Below the pieces are notes generated by a model, which was not told the origin of the DNA, ran no database searches, and was given only the letters and a program-made list of their open reading frames with translations. Positions 8,850 through 18,599 of a stretch of DNA of 64,000 nucleotides are shown piece by piece (the stretch's first letter is position 1; each line of letters opens with the position of its first letter). Location of the stretch: contig NZ_JAEPJQ010000001.1 of assembly GCF_016827605.1 (NCBI RefSeq), positions 930,001 to 994,000 of the forward strand, given 5' to 3'. A program made the position numbers and the translations under genes. Source of the stretch: Hyunsoonleella ulvae. GTDB taxonomy: Bacteria > Bacteroidota > Bacteroidia > Flavobacteriales > Flavobacteriaceae.

Positions 8850-10583
8850 CTAGTTTATTAATTTTTTAGCTTGTCCAGACCAATCATCACGTTCTGCTCT
8901 TCCTGGGAAAGACCCTGTGATGCTATCTAACAAATCATATTCTTTTTTGGTCATTTTACTTACCTGAAGGAACGTGTAAATACCAATACTGTTTAATACT
9001 TCTTCCATTTTTGGACCAACACCACTGATTTTCTTTAAATCATCTGCTGTTTGGGTTGAAGCATCAAATGTTCCAATACTTTCAAGTAGAGAATTTGTCA
9101 TTTCAGACTTGTCTGCATCAGATATATCAGCTTTTGGAGCTTCTGCTTGAAGCGCACTTCCAGAAGTTCTCTCATCTGCACCTGTTCCTACTAAACTTTT
9201 ACCTGACTCTCTTAAGTTCTTATATTTTTCTCCTGAGGATTTTAATATTGTTTTTACTTCTGCTTGAGCAATTACAGGGAAGGTTCTTGAGTATAACAAG
9301 AACAATACAAAGAAGAATCCTATGGTTCCTATAAAGATCCCAATATCTACAAACGTAGGCGAGAACATGGTCCATGATGATGGTAAGTAATCTCTATGCA
9401 ATGATGTTACGATAATTACAAAACGCTCAAACCACATCCCTATATTTACTACAATTGAAATAATAAAAGAGAACATGATACTTGTACGTAGCTTTTTAAA
9501 CCACATAAACTGTGGAGAAAATACGTTACACGTCATCATTGCCCAATATGCCCAAGCATAAGGTCCTGTTGCTCTGTTTAAGAATGCATACTGCTCGTAT
9601 TCTACCCCAGAATACCAAGCAATAAATAACTCCGTGATATATGCCACACCTACAATAGAACCCGTAATCATGATTACGATATTCATCAACTCGATGTGCT
9701 GTACTGTAATATAATCTTCTAGGTTACACACTTTTCTCATGATAATAAGAAGTGTGTTTACCATGGCAAATCCAGAGAATACGGCACCAGCAACGAAATA
9801 TGGTGGAAATATTGTAGTATGCCAACCAGGAATAACCGACGTTGCGAAATCAAACGATACAATAGTATGTACAGAAAGTACAAGTGGTGTTGCTAAACCT
9901 GCAAGTACTAAAGATACTTCTTCAAAACGTTGCCAATCTTTAGCTCTTCCAGACCATCCAAAACTTAATAATGCATATATTTTCTTTTGAAATGGTTTTA
10001 TGGCTCTATCACGCAACATGGCAAAATCGGGTAATAACCCAGTCCACCAGAATACGAGTGATACTGATAAATACGTTGAAATCGCAAATACGTCCCATAG
10101 TAGTGGCGAATTGAAGTTAACCCATAGTGATCCAAACTGGTTTGGAATTGGTAACACCCAATACCCTAACCAAGGACGCCCCATGTGGATAATTGGGAAT
10201 AAACCTGCTTGAACTACTGAGAAAATTGTCATTGCTTCAGCAGAACGGTTAATTGCCATTCTCCATTTTTGACGGAATAGTAATAATACCGCAGAAATAA
10301 GTGTTCCTGCATGACCAATACCTACCCACCAAACAAAGTTTGTAATATCCCAGGCCCAACCAACAGTTTTGTTAAGACCCCAAGTACCAATACCCGTTGA
10401 TATTGTGTATAATATACATCCAATTCCCCAAAGAAAAGCTGCAAGTGAGATACCAAAAACTATCCACCAGTGCTTATTGGCTTTTCCTTCTACAGGTTTT
10501 GCTACATCCACAGTAACATCGTGGTATGATTTTTCGCCTGTAACTAAAGGTCTTCTAATAGGTGCTTCGTAATGAGACGCCAT
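8850..10583 (-). CDS. actC: Alternative complex III subunit ActC (NrfD-like) with C-terminal helix-hairpin-helix domain
   Basis: Polytopic NrfD/PsrC-family subunit, proposed quinol-binding core of alternative complex III. The first about 455 residues are the expected membrane protein, with ten hydrophobic helices. The protein then continues for about 120 residues. After a low-complexity linker, residues 515-577 form a helix-hairpin-helix-like module (DLKKISGVGPKMEEVLNSIG, ending in a WSGQAKKL motif). This resembles the small domain seen fused to some ribosomal L21 and NuoE proteins. The extension is in frame and intact, and its role in a membrane complex is unknown. The gap to actB is 84 bp. 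Confidence 0.92.
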   Translation of the reverse strand: MASHYEAPIRRPLVTGEKSYHDVTVDVAKPVEGKANKHWWIVFGISLAAFLWGIGCILYTISTGIGTWGLNKTVGWAWDITNFVWWVGIGHAGTLISAVLLLFRQKWRMAINRSAEAMTIFSVVQAGLFPIIHMGRPWLGYWVLPIPNQFGSLWVNFNSPLLWDVFAISTYLSVSLVFWWTGLLPDFAMLRDRAIKPFQKKIYALLSFGWSGRAKDWQRFEEVSLVLAGLATPLVLSVHTIVSFDFATSVIPGWHTTIFPPYFVAGAVFSGFAMVNTLLIIMRKVCNLEDYITVQHIELMNIVIMITGSIVGVAYITELFIAWYSGVEYEQYAFLNRATGPYAWAYWAMMTCNVFSPQFMWFKKLRTSIMFSFIISIVVNIGMWFERFVIIVTSLHRDYLPSSWTMFSPTFVDIGIFIGTIGFFFVLFLLYSRTFPVIAQAEVKTILKSSGEKYKNLRESGKSLVGTGADERTSGSALQAEAPKADISDADKSEMTNSLLESIGTFDASTQTADDLKKISGVGPKMEEVLNSIGIYTFLQVSKMTKKEYDLLDSITGSFPGRAERDDWSGQAKKLIN

Positions 10584-10667
10584 ATTTAATTGTTTAATTG
10601 TTTATATGTTTAAAAGCTTAAAGCAATATTACTTTTAACTTTCTAACTTTTACTTTGTTACTTAAAA

Positions 10668-13600
10668 TTATGCTTCGGTTGTATTTCTCACTTTTGTTTG
10701 GTAAATCACATTTGGTTTTGTGCCAACATGTTCTAACAAGTGATACATACGGTTATCTTCTTTAAGTTTTGCAACTTTACTTTCCTTATCATTAATGTCT
10801 CCAAATACCATTGCACCAGAGCTACACGCTGCAGAACATGCTGTTTGGAATTCTCCATCTTTAATTTCACGCCCGTCACGCTTCGCATCAAGGATGGTTT
10901 TTTGTGTTTTTTGAATACACATAGAACATTTCTCCATAACTCCACGAGAACGTACCACAACGTCTGGGTTCAATACCATTCGTCCTAGATCGTCATTCAT
11001 ATGATAATCGAACTCATCGTTTCCGTTATATAAGAACCAGTTGAAACGACGTACTTTATAAGGACAGTTGTTCGCACAATATCTTGTACCTACACAACGG
11101 TTATATGCCATATGGTTTTGTCCTTGACGTCCGTGAGATGTTGCTGCCACTGGACAAACTGTTTCACACGGTGCGTGATTACAGTGTTGACACATTACTG
11201 GTTGGAAAGCCACTTGTGGATTTTCTGATGGATCTTCCATTCTATTGAATGTAGATAGAGAACCATCTCCTTGACCATCTCCAAATACATAGTTCCCTAA
11301 ACCAAGTCCATCAGCTGAATCTTTTTCTTGGTTATCTCCTTCAAAAGTTTCTTGATGAGAATAATATCTATCAATACGTAACCAATGCATATCACGGCTA
11401 CGACGTACTTCTGTTTTTCCAACAACTGGCACGTTATTTTCTGAGTGACATGCAATTACACAAGCTCCACATCCAGTACAAGCATTTAGGTCTATAGATA
11501 AGTTAAAATGATGCCCAATAGAACGATCAAACTCATCCCATAGGTCTACTTCTGGAGATGTTACTGGAGTCTCTTCGTGATTTAATGATACTACTGGTAC
11601 TGGATTCCAGTATTTCTTATCTTTTGTATTAAATACCTCTAACGTAGTTTCTTTAACAATATCTCCACGTCCCATTAAGGTATTGTGCAACTGTACGCAA
11701 GCAAATTCATGCTCTCCACCTGCTGCTTCTACAGTTACATTTTGAACCGTATTGAAGTTTTGATATAAAGGATAGGCGTTAACACCTGTTTGCATTTCTT
11801 CTTTTAACCCTAGTTTTTTTCCATACCCTAAAGCTAAACCAACAGAACCTTTTGCTTGACCTGGTTGAATAATCACAGGCGCAGTAACAGAAACTCCATT
11901 AACAGAAACTTTAGCGTAGCTACCATTTAATGCTCCATTAGCAACATTAGTATTAATTAAACCTAGTTTTTCTGCATCTGCTTTAGAAACTGTTAAATAG
12001 TTGTCCCAAGCTGTTCTTGTAATAGGGTCTGGAAATTCTTGTAACCATGGGTTATTGGCTTGTTGCCCATCACCCATACCTACTTTGGTATATAATGTTA
12101 ATTCTAAACCGTTAGATTTTGCAGAGGCTGCCAATGCTCTTGCTGCATTTCCAGATGGGGTCTCAACAGCATCTTCATTTTCTACTGCTTCTACTTCCTC
12201 AGCTAGTGTACCTACATAAACACCATCGTGTAAAGCCTTGTTAAATGAACCACCTCCTAAGATATCAGAACCCCAGATTGCTTTAATATAATCATGATAA
12301 GAAGTATCATTACCAGTCCATTTTAATAACGCCTCCTGAAATTGCCTTGTATCAAACAAAGGACGTATTGTAGGCTGCGTTAAGGCGTAATGACCCTTCT
12401 TTATTTCTACATCGCCCCAAGACTCTAGGTAATGTGGCGCTGCTGCTATATATTGACATTGTGAAGCTGTTTCATCTTCTTTCAATGAAAACGCTACAGA
12501 CAATTTTGTTTTCTTTAAACCTTCTAAAAAGTCTGCTGAGTTTGGTAACGTATAAGCTGGATTTACACCACTTATTATGATAGCGCCTACTTTACCTGCT
12601 TTCATGTCAGCAATTAATTGCGCTACTGTTTTATCGTTACCTTGTCTTATTTTTATAGGTGTTTTAGAATCGAATGCTTTACTGTTTAAAGCCTCGTTTA
12701 TTTCTAAAGCTACAGTTTGTGCATTTACATCTTGAATACCCGTAATTAGAACACCTTTACTTCCTGCCTTCTTTAATTCTGAAGCTGCTTTTGCAACCGC
12801 CTCATTGATGTTTTCTGGTAAATCAGTAGATACAGAACCTCCAACAACTAAACTGTATAATTTAGCTAATACTTGTTTTTGTTGACTTGGTGTTAATGGC
12901 ACGCGCTTATCAGCGTTTGCACCAGAAAGACTCATGTTAGATTCAAACTGGATATGACGTGACATCTTACCATGATCTGGAATTCTATTTTTAGCATATC
13001 CAGAATCAAATCCTCCTCCTTGCCAATCGCCTAAGAAATCTGCTCCAACAGATACAATTGTCATTGCTTTAGAGAAATCGTAATTTGCTAAACCTCTTTC
13101 TCCGTATTTTGTTTGAAATGCATCTAACGCTGCCGATTCTGAAACCGCATCATATTGCACATGGCTTACATTACCATATTTTTCAGAAAACTCAGCTACT
13201 AACTTATTTGTAGATGGGCTTGCATAGGTTTGCGTTAATAACACAATGTTTTTATTGGCTGCAGCCACATCCGTTAATGCCTTGGAAGTTTCAGCATCAA
13301 AATCACTCCAAGAAATAGCTTCGCCTCCTTTTTTTGGCCCTTGCACCCTTAAACTATCATATAAGCCCAAAACAGAAGCATGTACCCTAGCATTTGCACT
13401 ACCATTAGTAGCTGCCATTGCATTATTTTCTATTTTGATTGGACGACCTTCTCGAGTTTTTACTAAAACACTTGCAAAATCAAAACCATCTGCAATCGTA
13501 GTTGCATAATAGTTAGCAACACCAGGAATAATTTCCGTAGGCTGCACTACATAAGGAATTGATTTTTTTACTGGCCCCTCACATGCCGCTAATGAAGCCG

Positions 13601-13793
13601 CTGCTGTGGTAAAACCAACATACTTTAAGAAATCACGACGTGTTGTAGATGTAGACTCTAAAGTCTCCTTGTCTCCTAAGAATTCATCGGTAGGAATCTC
13701 CTCTACAAATTCGTTTTGTTTTAGCGTCTCAACAATAGAGCTGTTTTCGTTTAGCTCTTCAACACTTTTCCAGTATTTCTTGTTTGATGACAT
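10668..13793 (-). CDS. actB: Alternative complex III subunit ActB, TAT-variant molybdopterin-oxidoreductase-like iron-sulfur protein
   Basis: 1,041 residues combining a molybdopterin-oxidoreductase-like N-terminal part with a C-terminal ferredoxin-like part. Residues 51-71 contain TRRDFLKYVG followed by a lipobox (SLAAC), suggesting Tat-type export and lipidation at Cys71, the arrangement known for this family. Cys clusters for iron-sulfur centres are visible: CTGCGACVIAC, CQHCNHAPCETVC, CVGTRYCANNC and CSMCIQ. In characterised alternative complex III the molybdopterin-like domain holds no cofactor. The subunit passes electrons from quinol oxidation towards the ActA/ActE hemes. Confidence 0.95.
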   Translation of the reverse strand: MSSNKKYWKSVEELNENSSIVETLKQNEFVEEIPTDEFLGDKETLESTSTTRRDFLKYVGFTTAAASLAACEGPVKKSIPYVVQPTEIIPGVANYYATTIADGFDFASVLVKTREGRPIKIENNAMAATNGSANARVHASVLGLYDSLRVQGPKKGGEAISWSDFDAETSKALTDVAAANKNIVLLTQTYASPSTNKLVAEFSEKYGNVSHVQYDAVSESAALDAFQTKYGERGLANYDFSKAMTIVSVGADFLGDWQGGGFDSGYAKNRIPDHGKMSRHIQFESNMSLSGANADKRVPLTPSQQKQVLAKLYSLVVGGSVSTDLPENINEAVAKAASELKKAGSKGVLITGIQDVNAQTVALEINEALNSKAFDSKTPIKIRQGNDKTVAQLIADMKAGKVGAIIISGVNPAYTLPNSADFLEGLKKTKLSVAFSLKEDETASQCQYIAAAPHYLESWGDVEIKKGHYALTQPTIRPLFDTRQFQEALLKWTGNDTSYHDYIKAIWGSDILGGGSFNKALHDGVYVGTLAEEVEAVENEDAVETPSGNAARALAASAKSNGLELTLYTKVGMGDGQQANNPWLQEFPDPITRTAWDNYLTVSKADAEKLGLINTNVANGALNGSYAKVSVNGVSVTAPVIIQPGQAKGSVGLALGYGKKLGLKEEMQTGVNAYPLYQNFNTVQNVTVEAAGGEHEFACVQLHNTLMGRGDIVKETTLEVFNTKDKKYWNPVPVVSLNHEETPVTSPEVDLWDEFDRSIGHHFNLSIDLNACTGCGACVIACHSENNVPVVGKTEVRRSRDMHWLRIDRYYSHQETFEGDNQEKDSADGLGLGNYVFGDGQGDGSLSTFNRMEDPSENPQVAFQPVMCQHCNHAPCETVCPVAATSHGRQGQNHMAYNRCVGTRYCANNCPYKVRRFNWFLYNGNDEFDYHMNDDLGRMVLNPDVVVRSRGVMEKCSMCIQKTQKTILDAKRDGREIKDGEFQTACSAACSSGAMVFGDINDKESKVAKLKEDNRMYHLLEHVGTKPNVIYQTKVRNTTEA

Positions 13794-13865
13794 ATTTTTA
13801 CTAGTTATTAGTTGTTAGTCATTAGTTCTTAGAATTACTTCTAAACTAAAACTGTTTCTTTTTTA

Positions 13866-15170
13866 TTAATAATGGCATTTCCCACATTCCAGACCTCCCA
13901 TTTGGGCTGCTGTTAAATTCTCAACGCCATACTTCTTAGACAATTCTTCATGAATCTTCTCATAATACGCATTGTCTTTTACAGCAACATTGGTCTCTCT
14001 ATGACAATTTATACACCATCCCATAGTTAATGGCGCATGCTGATACATCACTTCCATTTCCTCTACTGGTCCGTGACACGTTTGACATTCAACACCAGCA
14101 ACCGTAACGTGTTGTGAGTGATTAAAATATGCGAAATCTGGTAAGTTGTGAATTCTAACCCACTTTACAGGTTTTGTTTCTCCTGTATATTTTTGATTTT
14201 CATCATCCCATCCTACTGCTTCGTAAAGTTTTTTAATCTCTGCATTATAATCGATACCATATTCGCTTAAACCTTCTTGTTGTGTTTCATCTGCAACTTG
14301 GTAGATTGATTTGTGACAGTTCATACAAACATTTAAAGAAGGAATTCCTGAATGCTTACTTACTCTTGCGGATGAGTGACAATATTTACAATCGATACCA
14401 TTATCTCCTGCATGGATTCTGTGAGAGTAATGAATGGGTTGCACAGGTTCGTAACCCTGATCTACACCAATTTGTGATAAATAACCGTAAACAAAATACG
14501 CACTAGATAGCAAGAAAAAAATCGCCACTACAATCATTAAAAACTGATTTTGCACAAATGCTTTCCATAGCGGTGTTCTCTTAGTTGCTTCTGGCAACTC
14601 TATACCTTGCGCTGAAGCAAAACGGCGTAGTGTTTTATTTACTAAATATAATCCCGCTGCTAATAATATGAATAGGATAGCTAGAGCCCCAAGAATTATC
14701 TCATTTGAAATACCGCCAGAATTACCTCCTGAACCTCCTTCTGGAGTCACTGCCACAGCAGCTGCAACAGGCGCTTTTTTCTCTTCAGCGGTATACGCAA
14801 GAATATTATCAATGTCGGCATCAGACAACTGAGGGAAGGCGGTCATAGCAGCCCCACCATACTCGTTGTAAATTTTGTTAGCATAGGCATCGCCAGATTT
14901 AATCATAGCCGAACTATTTCTAATCCAAGCATAAATCCAATCTCTATCTAGACCTTGCTCTTCTGACAATCTTGCCTCAACATTACGTAATGCAGGTCCT
15001 GTCATTTTTTTATCTAGTTGATGACAAGCAGCACAATTTGCGTTAAATAAAGATTTTCCTTTTGCCGGATCTCCTTCTTGAGCCGAAAGAGAGAATGTAA
15101 ATGCTAATAATACAATTAAGCTCGTGCGAAGAACATACTTGCTTAATTTACGGTGAATCACCTGTTTCAT
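13866..15170 (-). CDS. actA: Alternative complex III subunit ActA, multiheme cytochrome c with fused monoheme domain
   Basis: Six CxxCH heme sites are visible: CAACH (residues 46-50) in an N-terminal cytochrome c domain, then CKYCH, CMNCH, CQTCH, CINCH and CGKCH in a pentaheme domain, the two separated by a transmembrane helix. I place the start at 15168-15170, giving a normal signal peptide ending FSLSAQ. A longer frame up to 15281 exists, but it would include the operon promoter at 15253-15282, so the upstream Met codons are unlikely. First gene of the alternative complex III-oxidase operon. Confidence 0.93.
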   Translation of the reverse strand: MKQVIHRKLSKYVLRTSLIVLLAFTFSLSAQEGDPAKGKSLFNANCAACHQLDKKMTGPALRNVEARLSEEQGLDRDWIYAWIRNSSAMIKSGDAYANKIYNEYGGAAMTAFPQLSDADIDNILAYTAEEKKAPVAAAVAVTPEGGSGGNSGGISNEIILGALAILFILLAAGLYLVNKTLRRFASAQGIELPEATKRTPLWKAFVQNQFLMIVVAIFFLLSSAYFVYGYLSQIGVDQGYEPVQPIHYSHRIHAGDNGIDCKYCHSSARVSKHSGIPSLNVCMNCHKSIYQVADETQQEGLSEYGIDYNAEIKKLYEAVGWDDENQKYTGETKPVKWVRIHNLPDFAYFNHSQHVTVAGVECQTCHGPVEEMEVMYQHAPLTMGWCINCHRETNVAVKDNAYYEKIHEELSKKYGVENLTAAQMGGLECGKCHY

Positions 15171-15252
15171 ATTGTTAGTTATATTAACTTCTAAATTTTG
15201 GTATGATTTTTTCATTAAAAACACTGAAAAAACACAGTCATAAAACCTCAGG

Positions 15253-15282
15253 CAAAAGTAATACTTAAAGTCGATTCCCAAA
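15253..15282 (-). promoter_or_regulatory. Bacteroidota-type promoter of the actA-coxA operon
   Basis: On the minus strand, TTTG (15279-15282) is followed after 18 nt by TACTTTTG (15253-15260), matching the TTG / TAnnTTTG consensus of the Bacteroidota primary sigma factor. Transcription would start near 15247, leaving a leader of about 77 nt before the actA ATG. Confidence 0.65.
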
Positions 15283-15358
15283 ATGTTAGGGAACTGTTAA
15301 TTGCTAATTTAGAGGGATTCTAAATAAAAAAATGACCAATGTTTTCGTTTATGTCGTA

Positions 15359-15366
15359 TATATTTG
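15359..15366 (+). promoter_or_regulatory. Putative -7 element of the SPOR gene
   Basis: TATATTTG fits TAnnTTTG and lies 28 bp before the start codon. No clear TTG is present at the -33 position, so this is a weak call. Confidence 0.4.
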
Positions 15367-15393
15367 CGATATGACAATTAAAAACTAATTACA

Positions 15394-15777
15394 ATGAATT
15401 TAAAAAGCGTTTATTTATCAGCTCTTTACGTCGTTTTCTCTTTTTTTATTGGTAACGCCCAAGAAGGGCATGTAACGATAAATCAAGATAAGCGTATTAC
15501 AGATCTTCTTGAGTTAAAGAAGGAAATGAATAAGGATGAAACTAGTCCTAAACGTTATAAAATTCAAATTTATTCTGGGAATAGGAATGGTGCAAAAAAC
15601 GCGCAAAATGATTTTGCAGAAGCTTTTGGCGATTGGCGCCCTGTAATGCATTACGAACCACCAAATTTTAAAGTTTGGGTTGGTAATTTTACCACACGTA
15701 TGGAAGCCGATAGAGCCTTAAAACGTGTAAAACGGAAATTTCCTGCCGCCTTTATCTTTAAGCCCAAGAAAAAGTGA
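15394..15777 (+). CDS. SPOR-domain periplasmic protein
   Basis: 127 residues: a signal peptide (MNLKSVYLSALYVVFSFF, cleavage near GNAQ), a short linker, then a SPOR domain from about residue 52. This shows the usual pattern YKIQIYSG, a helix rich in A and E, VWVGNFTTRMEADRAL and a closing KFPAAFIF strand. SPOR domains bind denuded peptidoglycan, mostly at division sites, so a cell-wall-binding role is likely, but no partner is encoded nearby. It is transcribed divergently from actA. Confidence 0.88.
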   Translation: MNLKSVYLSALYVVFSFFIGNAQEGHVTINQDKRITDLLELKKEMNKDETSPKRYKIQIYSGNRNGAKNAQNDFAEAFGDWRPVMHYEPPNFKVWVGNFTTRMEADRALKRVKRKFPAAFIFKPKKK

Positions 15778-15786
15778 TCCTATAAA

Positions 15787-15813
15787 AAAAGCGAACCTAA
15801 AAAGTTCGCTTTT
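15787..15813. terminator. Bidirectional intrinsic terminator between the SPOR gene and infB
   Basis: Ten-bp perfect stem (AAAAGCGAAC with its complement) and a 7-nt loop, flanked by A-runs on one side and T-runs on the other. It can stop the plus-strand SPOR gene and the minus-strand infB, whose stop codons are 9 bp away on each side. Confidence 0.85.
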
Positions 15814-15821
15814 CTTTTGTT

Positions 15822-18527
15822 TTACTTAAGTTTCTTCTTTACTTCAACTTCATGGAAGGCTTCAATGATATCCCCTTCTTTTATATCGTTGTAATTCTTG
15901 ACTTGCATACCACAATCATATCCTTTTGAAACTTCCTTAACATCATCCTTAAAACGTTTTAATGATGCCAATTCTCCTGTGTGTACTACAACACCATCAC
16001 GTATTAAACGTATTCCTGAGTTTCTGAATATTTTTCCGTTAGTAACCATACAACCTGCAATACTTCCAATTTTAGACACCTTAAACACTTGTCTGATTTC
16101 GGCAGTACCTGTAACTTCTTCTTTAAGCTCTGGAGACAACATACCTTCCATAGCGTCTTTAAGATCGTTAATTGCATCATAAATAATAGAGTATGTTCTG
16201 ATATCGATTTCTTCTTTATCAGCAATATCTCTGGCATTTCCAACGGGCCTTACATTAAATCCAACAATAATGGCATCGGAAGCAGATGCTAGCAACACAT
16301 CACTTTCTGTAATGGCTCCAACGCCTTTGTGAAGAATGTTTACTTGAATTTCTTCAGTAGACAATTTCTGGAACGAATCTGTTAATGCTTCTACTGAACC
16401 ATCCACATCTCCTTTAAGTATGATATTTAATTCTTGGAAATCACCAAGTGCAATACGACGCCCAATTTCATCTAGTGTAATATGACGTTGTGTTCTAACA
16501 GATTGCTCTCGCTGTAATTGCGAACGCTTTGCAGCAATCTGCTTCGCTTCACGTTCATCTTCAAATACATTAAATTTATCTCCTGCCTGTGGTGCACCAT
16601 CCAAACCGAGTATGGATACTGGTGTGGAAGGTCCTGCTGCTTTAATATCTTTGCCACGCTCATCATGCATCGCCTTTACCTTACCACTATGCTGACCTGC
16701 TAATACATAATCGCCAACACGTAGCGTACCTGCCTGTACTAAAATAGTAGACACATAACCTCTTCCTTTATCTAGGAAAGCCTCCACAACTGTTCCCACA
16801 GCTGGTTTATCTGGATTTGCTTTTAACTCCAGAAGTTCTGCTTCTAACAACACTTTTTCTAATAACTCAGGCACTCCTGTTCCAAATTTGGCAGATATAT
16901 CGTGAGATTGGATTTTACCTCCCCAATCTTCTACCAATAAGTTCATGTTAGCTAAACCTTCCTTGATCCTGTCTGGATTGGCATCTGGTTTATCTATTTT
17001 ATTTATAGCAAACACAATAGGGACTCCTGCTGCCTGTGCATGGGAAATCGCCTCTTTTGTTTGCGGCATAATATCATCATCTGCTGCTGCAACAATAATT
17101 GCTATGTCTGTTACTTGGGCTCCACGTGCACGCATTGCTGTAAACGCTTCGTGACCTGGTGTATCTAAAAATGCTATTTTTTGTCCGCTTTCTAATGTTA
17201 CGCCATAAGCACCAATATGCTGCGTAATACCACCAGATTCTCCAGCAATCACGTTTTCTTCACGGATGTAATCCAATAACGAAGTTTTACCATGATCTAC
17301 ATGCCCCATTACTGTAACTATTGGCGCACGAGATTTTAAATCCTCTGGCCTGTCATCCTCTTCTACAATAGCCTCTTCAATATCAGCAGTTACAAATTCT
17401 ACTTGGTATCCAAACTCTTCAGCAACGATAGAGAGGGTTTCAGCATCTAAACGTTGGTTCATGGTTACCATCATCCCTAAAGACATACATGCAGAAATAA
17501 TTTCTGTAACCCCTACATTCATCATAGTTGCTACCTCACTTGCTGTAACAAACTCTGTTACCTTAAGAACTTTACTTTCTGCAGCTTCTGCTTGTAATTC
17601 TTTTTCTGTTTGATCTCTATGTTGATCTCTCTTCTCTCTACGATATTTTGCTCCTTTACCCTTTGAAGATTTACCTTGTAATTTCTCAAGTGTTTCGCGT
17701 ACTTGTTTTTTTACATCTTCTTCACTAGGTTCTTCTTTTACAACATTACGACGTCCTTTTCCTTTAAATCTATCATTATTACGGTTACCTCCTCTCTGGT
17801 TATTACCGCCTTGCCCTCCACTAGGACCCGCTTTACTAATACGACGTCTTTTCTTTTTGTTTGCATTGCCAGTTGAAGCTCCTCCTTCTTTTTTCTCCTC
17901 TTTTTTCTTCTTTGGCTTATTAAATTGGGATAAATCTATTTTATCCCCAGCAATTTTTGGCCCTGTAAGTTTTTGGTATTGCGTTTTTACCTTCTCTTCA
18001 GGTGTAACCAATTCGTCATCAACAATTACTTGTTTTGGCTTTTCCTTTTTCTCTGACTTTACCTCTTCTTTCTTAACTACAGGCTCTTTTTCCTCTACTT
18101 TTACTGGCTCTTCTTTTGCAGGTTCTTCTACAACTTCTTTGGCAACAGGTTCTTCTTTAACTTTTTGTTTCGGTTCTAAATCTATTTTACCAACAGTTTT
18201 AGGACCAGAAAGCGTTGAAGAAGCCTTAACAACCTCAGCTTTTTCTATAGCTTCTTGAGCTTTTTGCTTTTCCTCCAGCTCTTTTTCACGTTTAATACGT
18301 AAATCTTCCTTTTCTTTTAGCTTAGCTTCACTAACTTCTTGGGACCTCATCTTCTTATTAGCATCCGTCTCAAATTCATCTGAAAGCACATTATATGTTT
18401 CTTCAGAAATTTTTGTGGTGGGACGCTTCTCTATTTCTATGCCTTTGGAATCTAAAAATTCCACAGCACGGTCTAAAGAAATATTTAGTTCTCGTAAAAC
18501 TTTATTTAATCTTATTGTTTCAGCCAT
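15822..18527 (-). CDS. infB: Translation initiation factor IF-2
   Basis: GTPase that brings initiator tRNA to the 30S subunit. The 901 residues comprise an N-terminal IF2_N domain, a long Lys/Glu-rich disordered segment (about 65-310) with a basic Gly/Arg patch, a second IF2_N-like domain, and then the G domain. The G domain shows GHVDHGKTS near residue 405, DTPGHEAF and NKID. Domains II, III and the C-terminal initiator-binding domain follow. It is the last gene of rimP-nusA-infB, 72 bp after nusA. The size is normal for Flavobacteriaceae, which have a long linker. Confidence 0.97.
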   Translation of the reverse strand: MAETIRLNKVLRELNISLDRAVEFLDSKGIEIEKRPTTKISEETYNVLSDEFETDANKKMRSQEVSEAKLKEKEDLRIKREKELEEKQKAQEAIEKAEVVKASSTLSGPKTVGKIDLEPKQKVKEEPVAKEVVEEPAKEEPVKVEEKEPVVKKEEVKSEKKEKPKQVIVDDELVTPEEKVKTQYQKLTGPKIAGDKIDLSQFNKPKKKKEEKKEGGASTGNANKKKRRRISKAGPSGGQGGNNQRGGNRNNDRFKGKGRRNVVKEEPSEEDVKKQVRETLEKLQGKSSKGKGAKYRREKRDQHRDQTEKELQAEAAESKVLKVTEFVTASEVATMMNVGVTEIISACMSLGMMVTMNQRLDAETLSIVAEEFGYQVEFVTADIEEAIVEEDDRPEDLKSRAPIVTVMGHVDHGKTSLLDYIREENVIAGESGGITQHIGAYGVTLESGQKIAFLDTPGHEAFTAMRARGAQVTDIAIIVAAADDDIMPQTKEAISHAQAAGVPIVFAINKIDKPDANPDRIKEGLANMNLLVEDWGGKIQSHDISAKFGTGVPELLEKVLLEAELLELKANPDKPAVGTVVEAFLDKGRGYVSTILVQAGTLRVGDYVLAGQHSGKVKAMHDERGKDIKAAGPSTPVSILGLDGAPQAGDKFNVFEDEREAKQIAAKRSQLQREQSVRTQRHITLDEIGRRIALGDFQELNIILKGDVDGSVEALTDSFQKLSTEEIQVNILHKGVGAITESDVLLASASDAIIVGFNVRPVGNARDIADKEEIDIRTYSIIYDAINDLKDAMEGMLSPELKEEVTGTAEIRQVFKVSKIGSIAGCMVTNGKIFRNSGIRLIRDGVVVHTGELASLKRFKDDVKEVSKGYDCGMQVKNYNDIKEGDIIEAFHEVEVKKKLK

Positions 18528-18599
18528 AAATTGCCTTTAAAATCTCAAATATACTATAATACCGCTACTGATAAAACTTCTTTTAAATTTCAGTTGGTA

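Noticed and set aside
10668-13793. Formate dehydrogenase or nitrate-reductase-like molybdoenzyme
   Set aside because: The gene order with NrfD-like, DUF3341 and cytochrome subunits and the Tat-variant leader identify ActB, whose molybdopterin-like domain carries no cofactor in characterised complexes.
15171-15281. Longer N-terminus of ActA starting at 15281
   Set aside because: The region contains the operon promoter, and the extension would place the signal peptide inside the protein.
17857-18258. 133-codon open frame on the plus strand opposite infB
   Set aside because: It mirrors the low-complexity Lys/Glu/Pro-rich linker of IF-2 and is a composition artefact.
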